Position numbers and translations under genes: made by a program. A stretch of DNA of 42,072 bases from Hyphomicrobiales bacterium. Its GTDB lineage: Bacteria; Pseudomonadota; Alphaproteobacteria; Rhizobiales; Beijerinckiaceae. This document shows, in pieces, positions 34,609-42,072 of this stretch. The notes under the pieces are model-generated. The model ran no database searches. It was given only the letters and a program-made list of their open reading frames with translations, and was not told the origin of the DNA. Where the stretch lies: positions 1-42,072 of the forward strand of contig CANFLM010000016.1 in assembly GCA_947447895.1 (NCBI GenBank), given 5' to 3'. Within the stretch, counting starts at the first letter, position 1; each line of letters begins with the position of its first letter.

Positions 34609-34633
34609 CCGGCACGCCCGAATAGCGCAGTTG

Positions 34634-34963
34634 TCAAAAACCCATGCGGCGCAACAGGGCCACAGTCACCATCCCGGCCGCCAGCGCCAGCACATCGCGC
34701 CTCGATTTGAACATCACCAGCATCGCGACAACCAGTGCGATCAGCGCGGCAGGGCCGCCCATCACACCGAGCGGCACGACCGTTGAAATGATGATGGAAC
34801 CGGGCAATGCACCCAGAGCGCGCCGCAAGCGTGGCGAAGGCGGCAAATGGTCCATCAGCCAGACGCCGCCCAACCGGCACAGATAGGTGGCGGCCGCCAT
34901 GCACAGCAGAGCCAGCAAGGCTCCCCATGACGTTCCCAACGGCTCCAGCCAGTGATCAGACAT
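34634..34963 (-). CDS. azlD: AzlD family branched-chain amino acid export subunit
   Basis: A 109-aa membrane protein with three to four hydrophobic segments and the AzlD pattern LLCMAAATYLCRLGGVWLMDHLPPSPRLRRALGALPGSIIIS. AzlD works with AzlC to export branched-chain amino acids and analogues. It overlaps azlC by 8 bp. Convergent with the phosphatase gene across 25 bp. Confidence 0.9.
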   Translation of the reverse strand: MSDHWLEPLGTSWGALLALLCMAAATYLCRLGGVWLMDHLPPSPRLRRALGALPGSIIISTVVPLGVMGGPAALIALVVAMLVMFKSRRDVLALAAGMVTVALLRRMGF

Positions 34964-35720
34964 CCGGCTGCGCCTCCGGCATCAGGGCCCCCGTGATCGC
35001 GCCTGCCAGCGCGCCCACCACAATGAAGGCATAGCCTTGCACCAGCTGCATCACGACAATCGACACCACAGCAGCCACCAGCCAAGGCACAGCGGCCTGT
35101 CTGCCTTTCCACAGCGGGATCAGCATCACCGCAAAAATGATCGGCATGACGAGATCGATGCCCCATGTTTTGGGATCGGGCACAAGCGCACCCAACAGAT
35201 AGCCCGGCACCGTCACCAGCAACCAGACCAGCCAGAGCAGCACGCCCGATCCGACAAACATGCCGTAATCGCGCCCGCCGTCCTGGTGGTAGCGCACGCC
35301 CAGAATCCAGTTGGCATCCGTGAAAAGATACAGGCTGAACCAGCGCCACATCGGCGAGGCGGTTTTGAACCAATGGTGCAGCGCGGCGCCCATCAGGATC
35401 ATGCGGGCATTGACCGCAAACACCACCAGCGTGATGGCCAGCGTCGAGCCGAAGCTCCAGTGGTCCTGCCACAAGGCGAGCGAGACCAATTGTGCGGCCC
35501 CTGCAAAGACCAGCCCGCTTGACAGCATGGCTTCGAACAGGCTCAGGCCCTTATGCGCTGCCCCCGCACCGAAGGCGGCACCGAACACCATGATGCCGGG
35601 CAAAAGCGGCAGGGTCAGCCGCATCCCGAGCCAGCAGCCTGCCCAGCTGACAGGGCTATAGGCCGGAATGTTCGTCTCTGTCCCGGGGGAGGATACCGGC
35701 GAACCAGCTGGCTCAGACAT
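34956..35720 (-). CDS. azlC: AzlC family branched-chain amino acid export permease
   Basis: A 254-aa membrane protein of the AzlC family with seven to eight hydrophobic segments. It contains PLLPGIMVFGAAFGAGAAHKGLSLFEAMLSSGLVFAGAAQLVSL, then FAVNARMILMGAALHHWF and a DANWILGVR motif. The larger partner of AzlD. The ATG at 35720 lies inside the last codons of terC (8-bp overlap), so terC, azlC and azlD look like one transcript; the ribosome site is weak, which fits coupled translation. Confidence 0.9.
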   Translation of the reverse strand: MSEPAGSPVSSPGTETNIPAYSPVSWAGCWLGMRLTLPLLPGIMVFGAAFGAGAAHKGLSLFEAMLSSGLVFAGAAQLVSLALWQDHWSFGSTLAITLVVFAVNARMILMGAALHHWFKTASPMWRWFSLYLFTDANWILGVRYHQDGGRDYGMFVGSGVLLWLVWLLVTVPGYLLGALVPDPKTWGIDLVMPIIFAVMLIPLWKGRQAAVPWLVAAVVSIVVMQLVQGYAFIVVGALAGAITGALMPEAQPDV

Positions 35721-36447
35721 CTGCCGTTTTATGGGTTTTGCCCCAATAACCGCCCAGAAGCACAAAAGCCGCTCCGAATAGAGATGCTGCCAGATAGACA
35801 TCGAGTGGCTCCGGCAGCACCCACGGCAGTTCTGCGACATGCGGCACCAGCCAGACATCATGGATCATCATGCCGCCGGCCAGCCAGCCCAAGAGGCCTG
35901 CGCCGGCCCACAACAGGATCGGAAACCGCTTGATCGCCTCGAGAATGATCGACGAGCCTGCAATGATCAGCGGGATCGAGATCAGCAGGCCGAGCACCAG
36001 CAAGATCATGTAGTCTTTGGCAATGGCGGCAATGGCCAGCACATTGTCGAGGCTCATCACCACATCGGCAATGGCAATGGTTTTGACAGCATGGAACAGT
36101 CGGTCATGCCCTTTGATCTCCTTGCCATGCCCGTCATCGGCATTGAGCAGATCGAAGGCGATCCAGAACAGTAACAATCCCCCGATCACCCGCAGGAACG
36201 GCAGGGCCATCAGAAAGGTTACAACAAAGGAAAAAATAATCCGCAGCCCGATCGCTGCAGCCGCACCGAGAATAATGCCTTTGTTCTTGGTTTTGGCAGG
36301 CAGATCGCGGCAGGCCATCGCAATCACAACAGCATTGTCGCCGGACAAGATGATATTGATCCAGATGATCTGGATCAGGGCTGCAATAAATTCGGGATTG
36401 AAGGTCACGTCTGCCACTCTCGATCTTAAAGAATTCGGGAGCGCCAT
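35713..36447 (-). CDS. TerC family integral membrane protein
   Basis: A 244-aa membrane protein of the TerC/YjbE type with seven hydrophobic segments. Key motifs are IIWINIILSGDNAVVIAMACR and, in the second half, VVMSLDNVLAIAAIAK; the two SxDN motifs are thought to bind metal, and members export manganese or related metals. I list the ATG at 36447. A GTG at 36408 with GAGAG 8 bases upstream would give 231 aa starting at VTFNPEF, closer to the usual length, and may be the true start. A longer in-frame opening enters the tRNA-His gene and is not real. Confidence 0.87.
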   Translation of the reverse strand: MALPNSLRSRVADVTFNPEFIAALIQIIWINIILSGDNAVVIAMACRDLPAKTKNKGIILGAAAAIGLRIIFSFVVTFLMALPFLRVIGGLLLFWIAFDLLNADDGHGKEIKGHDRLFHAVKTIAIADVVMSLDNVLAIAAIAKDYMILLVLGLLISIPLIIAGSSIILEAIKRFPILLWAGAGLLGWLAGGMMIHDVWLVPHVAELPWVLPEPLDVYLAASLFGAAFVLLGGYWGKTHKTADV

Positions 36448-36527
36448 CATGTCCGAGAAAACGGCCATTCCGGCCCCGAACGATCCGATCAAGCCCGCAG
36501 GCTTTCTCCGACCGGATCCGGAAAGAA

Positions 36528-36604
36528 TGGTACAGCTGCCCCGGCTTGAACGGGGGACCTCTAGATCCACAATCTAGCGCTCTAACCAACTGAGCTACAG
36601 CTGC
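36528..36604 (-). tRNA. tRNA-His (anticodon GTG)
   Basis: Cloverleaf: acceptor GCAGCTG/CAGCTGT, D-arm GCTC/GAGC, anticodon stem CTAGA/TCTAG around loop TTGTGGA with anticodon GTG, T-arm CCCCG-TTCAAGC-CGGGG, discriminator A73 and encoded CCA. The first pair is G1-U72 with A73, the alphaproteobacterial form recognised without G-1. A G does precede position 1 in the DNA. Confidence 0.95.
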
Positions 36605-36670
36605 CCTAACGACGCGGGCGGACCCTATGACGATGCCGCAATTTTTTCAAGACCAAGTTGAACATTTGTT

Positions 36671-36706
36671 GAAAAAGAAAAGCCCGGACCTGGGTCCGGA
36701 CTTTTC
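36671..36706 (-). terminator. Intrinsic terminator of the phasin gene
   Basis: AAAAG-CCCGGACC against GGTCCGG-CTTTT (36679-36706, one mismatch) forms a long GC-rich stem with a 2-base loop. On the minus strand it runs into CTTTTCTTTTTC. It lies 44 bp after the phasin stop, and the symmetrical A/T flanks could also stop plus-strand transcription. Confidence 0.85.
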
Positions 36707-36749
36707 AAAATTCGATATTCAACGGTTAATCTGTCGATAAATCAACAGA

Positions 36750-37196
36750 TTAGGATTTGCGACGACCGGCCTGCGACGCAGCCTTTGTCACTTCGGCCGT
36801 GGCCTTTTCAACAGTCGCATGGGCATCGGCAGCGGCCTTTTGCACCTTGGACTGCACTGTTGCGCCAACATCCTGCAGCTGGTGCTGCAATGCTTCGGCC
36901 TGCTTTTTCACGAATTCGGCCTGCACCTGCATCAATTCCTGCAGGTTCTTGGCGCGCACGACCTTCTGGGCGAAGTCGAAGCTGGCCGCAATATTCTGTT
37001 CGGTATAGGAAATGGTCTTCTGGGCCACTTCACGGCTCGATGCGCTGGCAACGGTCGCCTGTGTTTCTGCAGCTGCAGCAGCCTTGCTGGCCGCACCGAT
37101 GAAACCGTCAAATGCCTTGCGGGCCTGTTCAACGCTCTTTTCGGCAAAGTCGCGCATTTCATTGGGGATTTCGTAGTTACCTGCGTTCTTCATCAT
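36750..37196 (-). CDS. Phasin family protein (PHA granule-associated)
   Basis: A 148-aa, almost wholly helical, Ala/Gln/Lys-rich protein of the Phasin_2 type. It opens NYEIPNEMRDFAEKSVEQARKAFDGFI and continues with AETQATVASASSREVAQKTISYTEQNIAASFDFAQKVVRAKNLQELMQVQAEFVKKQAEAL, then a Lys/Ala-rich tail. Phasins coat polyhydroxybutyrate granules in the cytoplasm. The ATG at 37196 follows GAGGG. The promoter carries two PhaR-like boxes (described separately) and a strong terminator follows, so the gene is a single transcription unit. Confidence 0.9.
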   Translation of the reverse strand: MMKNAGNYEIPNEMRDFAEKSVEQARKAFDGFIGAASKAAAAAETQATVASASSREVAQKTISYTEQNIAASFDFAQKVVRAKNLQELMQVQAEFVKKQAEALQHQLQDVGATVQSKVQKAAADAHATVEKATAEVTKAASQAGRRKS

Positions 37197-37543
37197 GGCA
37201 TTGCCCTCTATCGGAGCCCCGGCGCCAGACGATCCGGCGTTCTGTTGGCTCAATCTCTCGTATTGTGCAATGCAATATAATGTTGCGATGCACAATTGTC
37301 AAGCGCCCTGTAAACCCGGTCTGTCTGGAATTCGGACGATCAACAAGATGGCTGAAGTCTCGCAATGGTGGCGTTCCATTTGGGCTTTTTTAATGACTTG
37401 CCTGTAAACCAACCGGCATACTGCGACCGTAAAACGCCGGTATGGATCCACGATCATCGCCCTGTATGCGAAGGTTGTGTTTAACGCGGGGACTTTGGGT
37501 GACCAGCAGCAGTCGGGCGGGCAACCAGACAACGGGACGTCCT
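37197..37543. other. 347-bp divergent gap between phasin and sensor kinase genes
   Basis: Holds the phasin promoter with its PhaR-like boxes near the left end and, further right, the start region of the sensor kinase. The kinase frame is open back to 37442, so part of this may be coding if an earlier start is used. No other gene is supported. Confidence 0.5.
37262..37296. promoter_or_regulatory. Paired PhaR-like boxes in the phasin promoter
   Basis: Two facing boxes, TTGTGCAATGCAA (37263-37275) and TTGCGATGCACAA (37283-37295), each with TGC-N3-GCA, lie inside an imperfect 35-bp palindrome with perfect 8-bp arms ATTGTGCA and TGCACAAT. TGC/GCA-rich boxes of this kind bind the polyhydroxyalkanoate repressor PhaR upstream of phasin genes in alphaproteobacteria. 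They lie 66-100 bp before the phasin ATG. Confidence 0.72.
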
Positions 37544-39595
37544 ATGCGGTTTATTTGGGCTTGCGATGCCCGAAACCGGCTGATGACGGCTGCCTTGCCG
37601 CCGGATCACATCCTCGCGCCGTGGGACGGACAGGCTTTGCTGGACAATCCCTCCATCCGTGAACACAGCGGCGCACTGGCCGTGGCAATGCAGAATCACA
37701 CCACCTTCAGCAATCTGGCCGTGCATTGGCATGGGCCCGAGGGCCAGCTGGATACCCGACTGTCGGGCGCGCCCGTCAATGACCGCGATGGACAATTCTC
37801 CGGCTATCGCGGTTTTGGCACCACCCAAGGCCTGATCCGCTCTGAAAGGCCTGCTGCCCGGCTTGTGCCGGAGCCCGCCAAATCCGCGCCTGCCCCCGGT
37901 TTTTCCGGTTCGGGCCTGTCGGACCGCGAGCAGCAGGCTTTCGACGAAATTGGCCGGCTGCTCGCCCAAGCTGTCACCGCCCATTCATCCGTGCGCGAAG
38001 ACAGCCCTGCGGATGCCCCTGCTCCCGCCGCGCAAGAGCAACCGGCCTTTGCCGGTCCGGCACTGCAAACCGGTATCCAGAATTTCGAGATCGCCAAAGA
38101 TGTGCAAGAGCTGCTCGACAGACTGCCGGTTGGCGTATTGGTCAGCCGCGGCGACGTGCCGATTGTCATGAACAGGCTGCTGCTCCAGAGCCTTGACTAT
38201 CCAAGTGCCGATGAATTCCACGCGGAAGGGGCGATTGCCCGCCTGTTTCCCGACCAGCACAAAGGCGGCCAGGGATCGGAATGGATGGCCCTGACCACCC
38301 GCAACGGCGAGACGGTCGACATGCGGGTGATGTTCCAGACCATCGAATGGGGCGAGCTTGCCGCCTCCATGATGGTGTTTGTCCCGTCCAGTCTGGTCCT
38401 GCCCGGAGAGGACGCCGCTCCGACCGCTTCCGCGCCGGAGATCGAGACCCGGACGATTGTTGCACCCCCCGATCTCAAAGCCGCGCAACGGATCAGCGAG
38501 CTCGAGGCCATTCTCGATACCGCAACCGATGGCGTGGTCGTGGTCGATGCCCACGGCACGATCGTCAGCCTCAACAAGAGCGCTCAGGCCCTGTTCGGCT
38601 ATGATCAGGCACAAGTCATCGCGCGTCCTTTCGTGATGCTGTTTGCACCGGACTCGCACACGCTGGTGCAGGACTATTTCGAGGGGTTCCGCGAAAACGG
38701 CGTGCGGTCATTGATGAATGACGGGCGCGAGGTGATCGGGCAGGTGGCGCAAGGCGGACATATGCCGCTGTTCATGACACTGGGCCGCACGGGCGACCAT
38801 GACAGCCGCTTCTGCGCTGTGCTGCGCGACCTGACAGCATGGAAGAAAGTCGAGAGCGATCTCAACGATTCCCGCAAACAGGCCGAAATCGCCAATGCGC
38901 AAAAATCCGACATGCTGGCGCGCATCAGCCATGAATTGCGGACACCGCTGTCAGCGATTCTCGGCTTTGCCGAAGTGATGGTGGAAGAACGCTTCGGCCC
39001 GATCGGCAATCCGCGTTATCAGGACTATCTGCGCGACATCCATTCCTCCGGCCACCATCTGCTGTCGCTGGTCAATGATCTGCTCGATCTGGCGAAAATC
39101 GAAGCCGGAAAATTCGATCTCGATTTCACCGCCGTTGATGCCAATGCCACGGTCAAAGCCGCTTTGGGAATGATCCATCCTGATGCCGAGCGCAACCGTG
39201 TGTTTGTGCGCTCGTCCCTGAGCCTCGGCCTGCCCAGAATTGTCGCCGACGAACGCACCTTGCGGCAGGTGGTGCTGAACCTGCTCTCCAATGCCGTGAA
39301 GTTCACCGAGGCCGGCGGGCAGGTGATTGTGACCACCGGACTGACGCAGGATGGCGAAGTGGTGCTGCGCATCCGCGATACCGGCGTCGGCATGGATTCC
39401 GAAGACATCAAAACCGCGCTGGAATTTTTCCGCCAGACGGCCGCAGGCCGCAAAGCCGGCGGCACCGGCCTCGGCTTGCCGCTGACAAAGGCGCTGACAG
39501 AGGCCAACCGCGCCAGCTTCTCGATCAAAAGCGACCGCGGACGCGGCACGCTGATCGAGATTACCTTTCCGAGCAACCGCGTGTTGGCCGAATAA
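37544..39595 (+). CDS. PAS-domain sensor histidine kinase, PdhS-like
   Basis: A 683-aa kinase without clear membrane segments. The N-terminal half is variable and Ala/Pro-rich; a PAS domain follows at about residues 320-440 (LDTATDGVVVVDAHGTIVSLNKSAQALFGYD). The dimerisation/phosphoacceptor helix has His463 in ISHELRTPLSAILGFAEVMVEERFGPIGNPRYQDYLRDIHSSGHHLLSLVNDLLDLAKIEAGK-like sequence, and the ATPase domain has NLLSNAVKFT, DTGVGM and GTGLGLPLTKAL. This phosphoacceptor and ATPase pattern is that of PdhS/DivJ/PleC kinases, which act on DivK and so on CtrA. The ATG at 37544 (MRFIWACDARNRL) is preferred over 37442. Its stop touches the stop of the convergent MFS gene. Confidence 0.85.
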   Translation: MRFIWACDARNRLMTAALPPDHILAPWDGQALLDNPSIREHSGALAVAMQNHTTFSNLAVHWHGPEGQLDTRLSGAPVNDRDGQFSGYRGFGTTQGLIRSERPAARLVPEPAKSAPAPGFSGSGLSDREQQAFDEIGRLLAQAVTAHSSVREDSPADAPAPAAQEQPAFAGPALQTGIQNFEIAKDVQELLDRLPVGVLVSRGDVPIVMNRLLLQSLDYPSADEFHAEGAIARLFPDQHKGGQGSEWMALTTRNGETVDMRVMFQTIEWGELAASMMVFVPSSLVLPGEDAAPTASAPEIETRTIVAPPDLKAAQRISELEAILDTATDGVVVVDAHGTIVSLNKSAQALFGYDQAQVIARPFVMLFAPDSHTLVQDYFEGFRENGVRSLMNDGREVIGQVAQGGHMPLFMTLGRTGDHDSRFCAVLRDLTAWKKVESDLNDSRKQAEIANAQKSDMLARISHELRTPLSAILGFAEVMVEERFGPIGNPRYQDYLRDIHSSGHHLLSLVNDLLDLAKIEAGKFDLDFTAVDANATVKAALGMIHPDAERNRVFVRSSLSLGLPRIVADERTLRQVVLNLLSNAVKFTEAGGQVIVTTGLTQDGEVVLRIRDTGVGMDSEDIKTALEFFRQTAAGRKAGGTGLGLPLTKALTEANRASFSIKSDRGRGTLIEITFPSNRVLAE

Positions 39596-40828
39596 TCAGC
39601 CTTCGTTCAACAGTCCGTCACGGGCCGCCAGCGCCGGAAACAGCCGTATCCACAAAGCGGCAATCAGCACGGTGCCGACCCCGCCCAGAACCACCGCGGG
39701 CACCGCACCCAGCAAAGCAGCCAGCACACCGGATTCGAATTCCCCCAATTCATTGGAGGCCCCGATAAACACCGTGGTCACCGCCGACACGCGCCCGCGC
39801 ATCGCATCCGGCGTATTGCCCTGCACCAAAGACTGGCGGATGTTGACGCTGACCATATCGGCCAGGCCGGACAGATAGAGGCACAGCATCGACAGCCAGA
39901 ACACCGTCGACAGGCCGAAACCGATCATCGACAGGCCGAACAGGATGATCGCGGCAAACAGCAAGGGGCCGGCTTTGCGGCGGATCGGCCATTGTGTCAG
40001 CATCAGGGCCATGGTGATCGATCCGCAGGCTGGCGCGGCCCGCAACAGTCCCAGCCCTTCGGGGCCGACATGCAGCACATCCTGTGCGAACATCGGCAGC
40101 AAGGCGGTGGCACCGCCCAGCAACACCGCAAACAGATCCAGCGAAATCGCGCCCAAAATCACCGGCTGCGATTTGATGAAATGGATACCGCCCAACAGAT
40201 GCGGCACGGTAATCGGCTCGCGCGCCACCACTGGCGGGCGCGCCTTGATGCTGAGGATCGCGATTGTCCCCAAGGCAAAGCAGAGTGCACCGAGGCCGAA
40301 AACCACGTCCGGCCCCAAGACATAAAGCAGGCCACCTAATGCGGGACCCAACACTGTGCCCGTCTGCATGGTCGAGGAAGACAAGGCCAAACCGCCAGAC
40401 AGCGCATCTCGCGGCAGCAAGCCAGGCAGAATGGCCTGAGTGGCCGGCATATAAAACGCCCGCGCCGCTCCTTGCAGCATGGTCAATAGAAAAACCGGCC
40501 AGATCGCGGTGATTTGCAACCAGACACACGCCAACATGCCCAGCGATACCGCGCAGGCGACAACATAGCCCAAGGCAATCACCTTGCGGCGGTCAAAACG
40601 ATCTGCCACCTGTCCAGTGATCAATGCGAGGAGAGGAGCAGGCAAGAATGCCGCGAGACCAATAAAGCCGAGCGCCCATGCGCTTTTGGTCATGTCGTAA
40701 ACAAACCAGCCCATCGCGACCGATTGCATTTGCAACGCCATCACGGTTGAAATGCGGGCCAGAACAAAGGCCCGAAAATCATGCAACCGCAACACAGACC
40801 AACCGGAAGAGGGCATCGGCTCAATCAT
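39596..40828 (-). CDS. MFS transporter (EntS-like)
   Basis: A 410-aa protein with about 12 hydrophobic segments, of the MFS type related to enterobactin exporter EntS and similar efflux carriers. The first-loop motif is GQVADRFDRRKVIALGY, and ARAFYMPATQAILPGLLPRDAL and QGNTPDAMRGRVSAV are typical of this subgroup. Its substrate is unknown. It is a single gene, convergent with the histidine kinase with no intergenic base. An alternative start is the ATG at 40816. Confidence 0.9.
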   Translation of the reverse strand: MIEPMPSSGWSVLRLHDFRAFVLARISTVMALQMQSVAMGWFVYDMTKSAWALGFIGLAAFLPAPLLALITGQVADRFDRRKVIALGYVVACAVSLGMLACVWLQITAIWPVFLLTMLQGAARAFYMPATQAILPGLLPRDALSGGLALSSSTMQTGTVLGPALGGLLYVLGPDVVFGLGALCFALGTIAILSIKARPPVVAREPITVPHLLGGIHFIKSQPVILGAISLDLFAVLLGGATALLPMFAQDVLHVGPEGLGLLRAAPACGSITMALMLTQWPIRRKAGPLLFAAIILFGLSMIGFGLSTVFWLSMLCLYLSGLADMVSVNIRQSLVQGNTPDAMRGRVSAVTTVFIGASNELGEFESGVLAALLGAVPAVVLGGVGTVLIAALWIRLFPALAARDGLLNEG

Positions 40829-40929
40829 TCAAAAGGGACATTCGATCGGAGATCAACAACACATACCCTCTTAGCGTAACACAGACCAACACTTAAGTCG
40901 CCGATCAAGGATGTCTTCGAGAAAGAGAT

Positions 40930-40950
40930 CAACCCGCCAATGGCGGGTTG
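40930..40950 (-). terminator. Hairpin terminator of the ModA-like gene
   Basis: CAACCCGCC-AAT-GGCGGGTTG is a perfect 9-bp stem with a 3-base loop, 36 bp after the ModA-like stop. On the minus strand the following sequence is GATCTCTTTCTC, a weak T-rich tract, so it is a probable rather than certain terminator. It would also insulate the MFS gene promoter. Confidence 0.65.
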
Positions 40951-40986
40951 ATGTCACTATGGCCACAGCCCTCGAGCGCAGCTGGA

Positions 40987-41778
40987 TCAAGGCGCAACAG
41001 CCTCGATCCCTGTGGCCTCGACCACAGCGCGCGAAGCCGGTGAAGTCAGAAAAGCCAGAAAGATTTTGATCAGATCCTGCTTGGTGGTTGTCGCAGTCAC
41101 AACGGCCGAGAAATCTGTCACCTTCTGCACGGCATCCGGTATCGGACCGACATAGGTAATCCCCTTAACGGGCAGCAGTTCGCTGACTTGCTGGAACCCG
41201 AATTCTGCATCGCCGCGCGCCACGACATTGCCCACGCGCTCGGCAATGATCATCTTGCTTTTCGGTTTCAGCTCGGCCTCAAGACCAAGCTTTTTATACA
41301 TTTCATTTTCGATATAAACGCCGCTCGCACTGTCTGAATAGGCGATGGATTTGGCCTTCAACAGTACTGCCTTGAACGCTTCCAGCGTGCTGATGTCGGG
41401 TTTGTCGGCGCCGGCTTTGATGGCGAGAGCAATTTTGGAACGGGCCAGGTCCTGCTTGGTCTCGCCTTTGACCTGTCCTTTTTGCACCAGCGGCGCAATC
41501 GCCGAACCGACCATGATCAGCAAATCAGCCTTCTCGCCGCGATCAAGACGCACGGGGATTGCCTCATGCGCTGTACCCATCGAAGGACCCAAGACGATCT
41601 CGATTTTGTGACCGGAGACTTTTTCAAATTCGGGAGCCAGCTTTTCCAATGAAGCTGTATAGCCTCCCGAACTCCAGACCACCAATGTATCGGCCTGAGC
41701 CGAATGGGTGATCGCGCCCGCAAGCGCAATCCCCGCAAGCAGGCGCAACACCGAGTGCCGTGTCATACTGAACATCAT
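40987..41778 (-). CDS. ModA-like periplasmic substrate-binding protein
   Basis: A 263-aa periplasmic binding protein of the type related to molybdate-binding ModA. It has a signal peptide (Arg at residues 7 and 12, hydrophobic core to about 24, SAQADT-type cleavage near residue 29). The mature part opens LVVWSSGGYTASLEKLAPEFEKVSGHKIEIVLGPSMGTAHEAIPVRLDRGEKADLLIM, then SGVYIENEMYKKLGL and FGFQQVSELLPVKGI. The usual ModA anion-site serines are not clearly conserved, so another small anion or organic ligand is possible. No permease or ATPase is adjacent. An insertion sequence ends about 20 bp upstream of its ATG, so its native promoter may have been displaced. Confidence 0.83.
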   Translation of the reverse strand: MMFSMTRHSVLRLLAGIALAGAITHSAQADTLVVWSSGGYTASLEKLAPEFEKVSGHKIEIVLGPSMGTAHEAIPVRLDRGEKADLLIMVGSAIAPLVQKGQVKGETKQDLARSKIALAIKAGADKPDISTLEAFKAVLLKAKSIAYSDSASGVYIENEMYKKLGLEAELKPKSKMIIAERVGNVVARGDAEFGFQQVSELLPVKGITYVGPIPDAVQKVTDFSAVVTATTTKQDLIKIFLAFLTSPASRAVVEATGIEAVAP

Positions 41779-41798
41779 TTCATCCCCCCTTTTTATTA

Positions 41799-42072
41799 GG
41801 GGCTGACATAGATAAGGTTTCAGTATTCACATTTTGACCCATTCTGAGATAGTCTTCAAGAGGTTGCTGGCTGGGCGATGATTGAACCGCCATTCACACT
41901 CTTTGAGAAATAAAAAGAAGTGAGCTTTCGGTATGCCGTTATAACGACGCATATGCCGCTTTGCCTGGTTCCAGAAATTCTCAATCCCGTTGATGTGATT
42001 TTTCTCTTCGGCGAATTTTTCGGAATGATTGATCCGAACATGGTGGAATTCTGAAACATCCAGAACATCGTA
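41799..42072. mobile_element. Partial IS1595-family insertion sequence (right edge)
   Basis: The 3' end of a transposase gene runs off the right edge of the window. Between its stop and the ModA-like gene, GGGGCTGACATAGATAAGG starting at 41799 looks like a terminal inverted repeat, but the other end is outside the window, so the boundary is approximate. No target duplication can be checked. Confidence 0.65.
41827..42072 (-). CDS. IS1595-family (ISXO2-like) transposase, C-terminal 81 residues
   Basis: The frame open at the window edge encodes the C-terminal part of an ISXO2-like transposase. The diagnostic segment is NHINGIENFWNQAKRH, followed by YNGIPKAHFFLFLKECEWRFNHRP and a TGA at 41827-41829. 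The zinc-ribbon N-terminus and the first catalytic aspartates lie outside the window, so I cannot tell whether the gene is intact. A 70-codon frame on the same strand in another phase is only its shadow. Confidence 0.88.
   Translation of the reverse strand, partial: YDVLDVSEFHHVRINHSEKFAEEKNHINGIENFWNQAKRHMRRYNGIPKAHFFLFLKECEWRFNHRPASNLLKTISEWVKM

Overview
The window (about 42 kb, GC-rich) looks chromosomal and alphaproteobacterial, most likely from the Hyphomicrobiales. The evidence is an ethylmalonyl-CoA pathway gene set, an sdhCDA block preceded by a MaoC-type hydratase, the murA / DUF2948 / hisD / UPF0262 / phosphatase gene order, a PdhS-like histidine kinase, a phasin with PhaR-like promoter boxes, CtrA-like and GANTC motifs, and a tRNA-His with a G1-U72 pair and A73.

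Layout. 1-3.9 kb: mesaconyl-CoA hydratase and sdhCDA, read leftwards, with sdhB probably starting at the left edge. 3.95-14.1 kb: a probable quinate/shikimate catabolic cluster made of an SDR, an AroE-family dehydrogenase, a GlcG/HbpS-like protein, a complete Liv-type ABC importer and a FadR-type GntR regulator (all leftwards), facing a divergent two-domain 3-dehydroshikimate dehydratase. 14.1-21 kb: a malyl-CoA thioesterase-like CitE homologue, a metallophosphoesterase followed 2 bp later by a Ser/Thr kinase-UspA fusion, and an EF-P module (epmB, epmA, divergent efp), then yggT, DUF167 and folD. 22.0-22.65 kb: a non-coding array of degenerate repeats, four of them phased at exactly 144 bp. 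22.65-29.1 kb: divergent ecm and ccr, an EamA transporter and mcd. 29.1-30.0 kb: an acetyltransferase and a truncated hsdR start lying next to tRNA-Thr, which looks like an island scar. 30.3-34.6 kb: a small basic protein and the murA-hisD cluster. 34.6-37.2 kb: azlCD, terC, tRNA-His and a phasin. 37.5-42 kb: a PdhS-like kinase, an MFS transporter, a ModA-like binding protein and a partial IS1595-family element at the right edge.

How the genes fit together. Ccr, Ecm, Mcd, mesaconyl-CoA hydratase and the malyl-CoA thioesterase-like protein cover much of the ethylmalonyl-CoA route for acetyl-CoA assimilation. Its succinyl-CoA/succinate output can enter through succinate dehydrogenase, and its acetoacetyl-CoA/crotonyl-CoA input is shared with polyhydroxybutyrate, which fits the phasin. 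The Liv importer, AroE paralogue and QuiC would turn imported hydroaromatic acids into protocatechuate. EpmA and EpmB sit divergent to their substrate EF-P.

The most unusual feature is the phased repeat array at 22.0-22.65 kb. Each unit carries a GANTC site and a conserved (usually palindromic) TGTCCCG box, and three of them also carry a GGTTAACCAT box that matches a CtrA half-site.
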